Source of the DNA: Oscillospiraceae bacterium | Lineage (GTDB): Bacteria; Bacillota; Clostridia; Oscillospirales; Ruminococcaceae | NCBI GenBank assembly: GCA_017410745.1 | Contig: JAFPPJ010000095.1 | Span: forward strand, 1-5,888 | Direction of reading: 5' to 3' | Length of the DNA: 5,888 nucleotides | Program-made: the position numbers and the translations under genes | Shown here: in pieces, positions 5,296 to 5,888 of the stretch | How positions within the stretch are numbered: the first letter of the stretch is position 1 | How the letters are laid out: the number at the start of each line of letters is the position of its first letter | Notes under the pieces: model-generated | What the model was told of the DNA's origin: nothing | The model's input: the letters and a program-made list of their open reading frames with translations, nothing else | The model's database searches: none

Positions 5296-5888
5296 ATGGA
5301 TACGAAGAAAAGGATACTCGACGAAGCGCTGACGCTGTTCGCAGAAAAGGGCTACGCTAACGTATTCGTCGCGGATATCGCGGGGGCTGTCGGCATAAAG
5401 GCGCCGTCGCTATACAAGCATTACAAAAGCAAGCAGGACATCTTCGACGCCATTCTCGCGGAAATGAAGCGGAACTATGACAGGCAGTCGTCCATGCTCG
5501 AGATGAACGGGAATGACGCCTCTGCCGACGCAGCGTTTTTCTCGGGCGTCACGGAAGATCAGCTCGTGAAGACGGGCATGGGGCTTTTTATGTATTTTCT
5601 GCACGACGACTACGCCCGCAGATTCAGGAAAATGCTGACAGTCGAGCAGTTCCGGAGCGCCGAGCTCGCTTCGCTTTTCACAAGGCAGTACGCCGACGAC
5701 CCGCTGTCATATCAGTCGGCGATGTTCGCTCTGCTCTCGGCAAACGGCGTCCTGAAGGCGGAAGACCCGGACGTGATGGCATTGCAGTTCTACGCGCCGA
5801 TGTTCATGCTGATGACGGTCTGCGACAGGCACCCCGAAAGAGAGCCCGAGCTGATATCGCTCGCCGAACGGCATATCCGGCAGTTTTC
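5296..5888 (+). CDS. TetR/AcrR-family regulator, cut by the window edge
   Basis: The frame is open from ATG 5296 to the last base: 197 complete codons with no stop. The N-terminal domain is typical: R6-I7-L8 to L14-F15, K18-G19-Y20, then a helix-turn-helix from V25-A26-D27-I28 to G33-I34-K35-A36-P37-S38-L39-Y40-K41-H42-Y43, followed by K44-S45-K46-Q47-D48-I49-F50. The rest is the helical ligand domain. Comparable clostridial regulators are about 200-210 residues, and the visible end (HPEREPE, then LISLAERHIRQF) resembles their last helix, so only a few residues should be missing. Two GCTAA-N6-TTAGC operators over its promoter point to autorepression. Regulated partners, probably downstream, are not in the window. 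It is not closely similar to the TetR at 2469, and the operators differ. By my reading 13 of its 16 Asp codons are GAC and valine is mostly GTC, unlike its neighbours. Confidence 0.92.
   Translation, partial: MDTKKRILDEALTLFAEKGYANVFVADIAGAVGIKAPSLYKHYKSKQDIFDAILAEMKRNYDRQSSMLEMNGNDASADAAFFSGVTEDQLVKTGMGLFMYFLHDDYARRFRKMLTVEQFRSAELASLFTRQYADDPLSYQSAMFALLSANGVLKAEDPDVMALQFYAPMFMLMTVCDRHPEREPELISLAERHIRQF

Overview
The window looks like a chromosomal stretch from a Ruminococcus-like member of the Clostridia (Oscillospiraceae or a relative). This is inferred from strong AGGAGG-type ribosome binding sites, sigma-A promoters of near-consensus form, heavy use of ATA for isoleucine in most genes, moderate GC content, and protein families typical of Gram-positive gut or rumen anaerobes. 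No rRNA, tRNA, CRISPR array, transposase or phage gene is visible.

Layout from left to right. Positions 1-130 hold no supported gene. They contain two inverted repeats (the second a likely terminator) and an unexpectedly good promoter on the + strand that points into the end of the next gene. Positions 131-1018 (minus strand) encode an exported, probably lipid-anchored protein with a calcium-loop-like beta-sandwich motif. A 137-bp divergent intergenic region separates it from a + strand cation diffusion facilitator at 1156-2286. That transporter has a histidine-free metal-site quartet and an apparently duplicated cytoplasmic domain, followed by a perfect 10-bp hairpin.

The centre is a compact self-regulated operon at 2377-5180: TetR repressor, CPBP (CAAX-protease-like) membrane protein and a 12-helix MFS exporter of the DHA3/EntS/Mef type. 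The three genes overlap by 4 and 20 bp, so they are probably translationally coupled. One strong promoter (TTGACA-17-TATTAT) is flanked by two copies of CGACCGACGGTCG, one just upstream of the -35 box and one across the transcription start. The simplest model is a ligand-responsive efflux and membrane-defence cassette kept off by its own first gene product. A rho-independent terminator overlaps the last stop codon.

The right end starts a second, unrelated TetR-family gene at 5296 that runs off the window a few codons before its expected end. Its perfect-consensus promoter carries two GCTAA-N6-TTAGC operators, one inside the -35/-10 spacer and one just downstream of the -10. Its codon use (GAC, GTC, less ATA) differs from its neighbours.

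I see no wholly unprecedented system. The points most worth following are the twin-operator TetR-CPBP-MFS operon, the antisense promoter at 98-126, and the unusual metal site of the transporter.
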